From assembly GCF_900582195.1 (NCBI RefSeq), contig NZ_UTHA01000211.1, positions 1-33,945 of the forward strand: a stretch of DNA of 33,945 bases. The letters are read 5' to 3'. This DNA comes from Pseudomonas viridiflava (lineage in GTDB: Bacteria > Pseudomonadota > Gammaproteobacteria > Pseudomonadales > Pseudomonadaceae). The translations under genes were made by a program, and so were the position numbers. The notes under the pieces are model-generated. The model was not told where the DNA came from and ran no database searches. It worked only from the letters and a program-made list of their open reading frames with translations. This document shows, piece by piece, positions 33,788-33,945 of this stretch (positions are counted from its first letter, which is position 1; each line of letters starts with the position of its first letter).

Positions 33788-33945
33788 TAGCCACAACATA
33801 AATCAACAGCCGAACACCGCTTGGCCCTTAACCACTCAATAGGCCGAGTGTCAGCTCGCCTGCTTTTGATCTTGATCCACGGGCGACGTCGGAAGGCTGA
33901 GTGGAGGGATTGATCCGGGCGTGGGAGCGCAGCGACCGTTTGGCG

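Noticed and set aside
33278..33842. Three open frames (96, 75 and 128 codons) after fpvA
   Set aside because: They run through repeat sequence, have no good start sites and show composition typical of spurious frames in this element.
1..33945. CRISPR array, tRNA or prophage/insertion sequence
   Set aside because: No regularly spaced direct repeats, cloverleaf genes, transposase or integrase reading frames were found; the repeats present are REP-type.

Overview
The window is about 34 kb of high-GC Pseudomonas chromosome, most likely from the P. fluorescens group. The evidence is a near-complete block of pyoverdine genes, five exact TAAAT-N16-CGT iron-starvation boxes, and paired REP sequences (REPINs) with the GTGGGAGCGAGCTTGCTCGC core. 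No tRNA, rRNA, CRISPR array, insertion sequence or phage gene was recognised.

Region 1 (about 54-12350, all on the minus strand) is a surface-adhesion locus with its own regulators. In transcription order it holds a fimbrial major subunit, an usher, a periplasmic chaperone and a probable tip adhesin. A RocR-like REC-EAL protein follows, then a RocA1/BvgA-like response regulator and a 1211-residue RocS1/BvgS-like hybrid kinase. Last come two small lipoproteins (DUF4398, and DUF4398-like plus OmpA). A 14-bp motif, TGTAGGWMAATTCT-like on the plus strand, lies upstream of the subunit gene, rocR, rocA1 and the lipoprotein pair. At the first two it belongs to a larger shared layout: two half-sites 22 bp apart, then exactly 24 bp to a CAC-TAT -10 element. 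I read this as a Bvg-like regulon that includes the fimbriae, the probable c-di-GMP phosphodiesterase and possibly the lipoproteins. The fimbrial leader also has a G8 tract inside a tiny upstream ORF.

Region 2 (about 12364-16480, minus strand) holds a P-type Mg2+ ATPase (MgtA/MgtB type) followed by MgtC, with a REPIN between them. The ATPase has a leader of roughly 400 nt with a 15-codon proline-containing ORF and, further upstream, an exact Pseudomonas-type PhoP box.

Region 3 (about 16497-33263) is the pyoverdine locus: pvdA and fpvI (minus), pvdRT-opmQ (plus), pvdP (minus), pvdMNO, pvdE and fpvA (plus). PvdA hydroxylates ornithine. PvdE exports the precursor to the periplasm. PvdP, PvdM, PvdN and PvdO mature it there. 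PvdRT-OpmQ secretes or recycles pyoverdine, and FpvA imports ferripyoverdine and signals to FpvI. The order matches P. aeruginosa except that fpvR (anti-sigma factor) and pvdF (formyltransferase) are missing from their usual places and no peptide synthetase gene is visible.

Region 4 (33264-33945) has no convincing gene. It contains a hairpin-rich element resembling dispersed Pseudomonas repeats and a separate pair of inverted 37-bp repeats. I saw nothing further in the last 100 bases.
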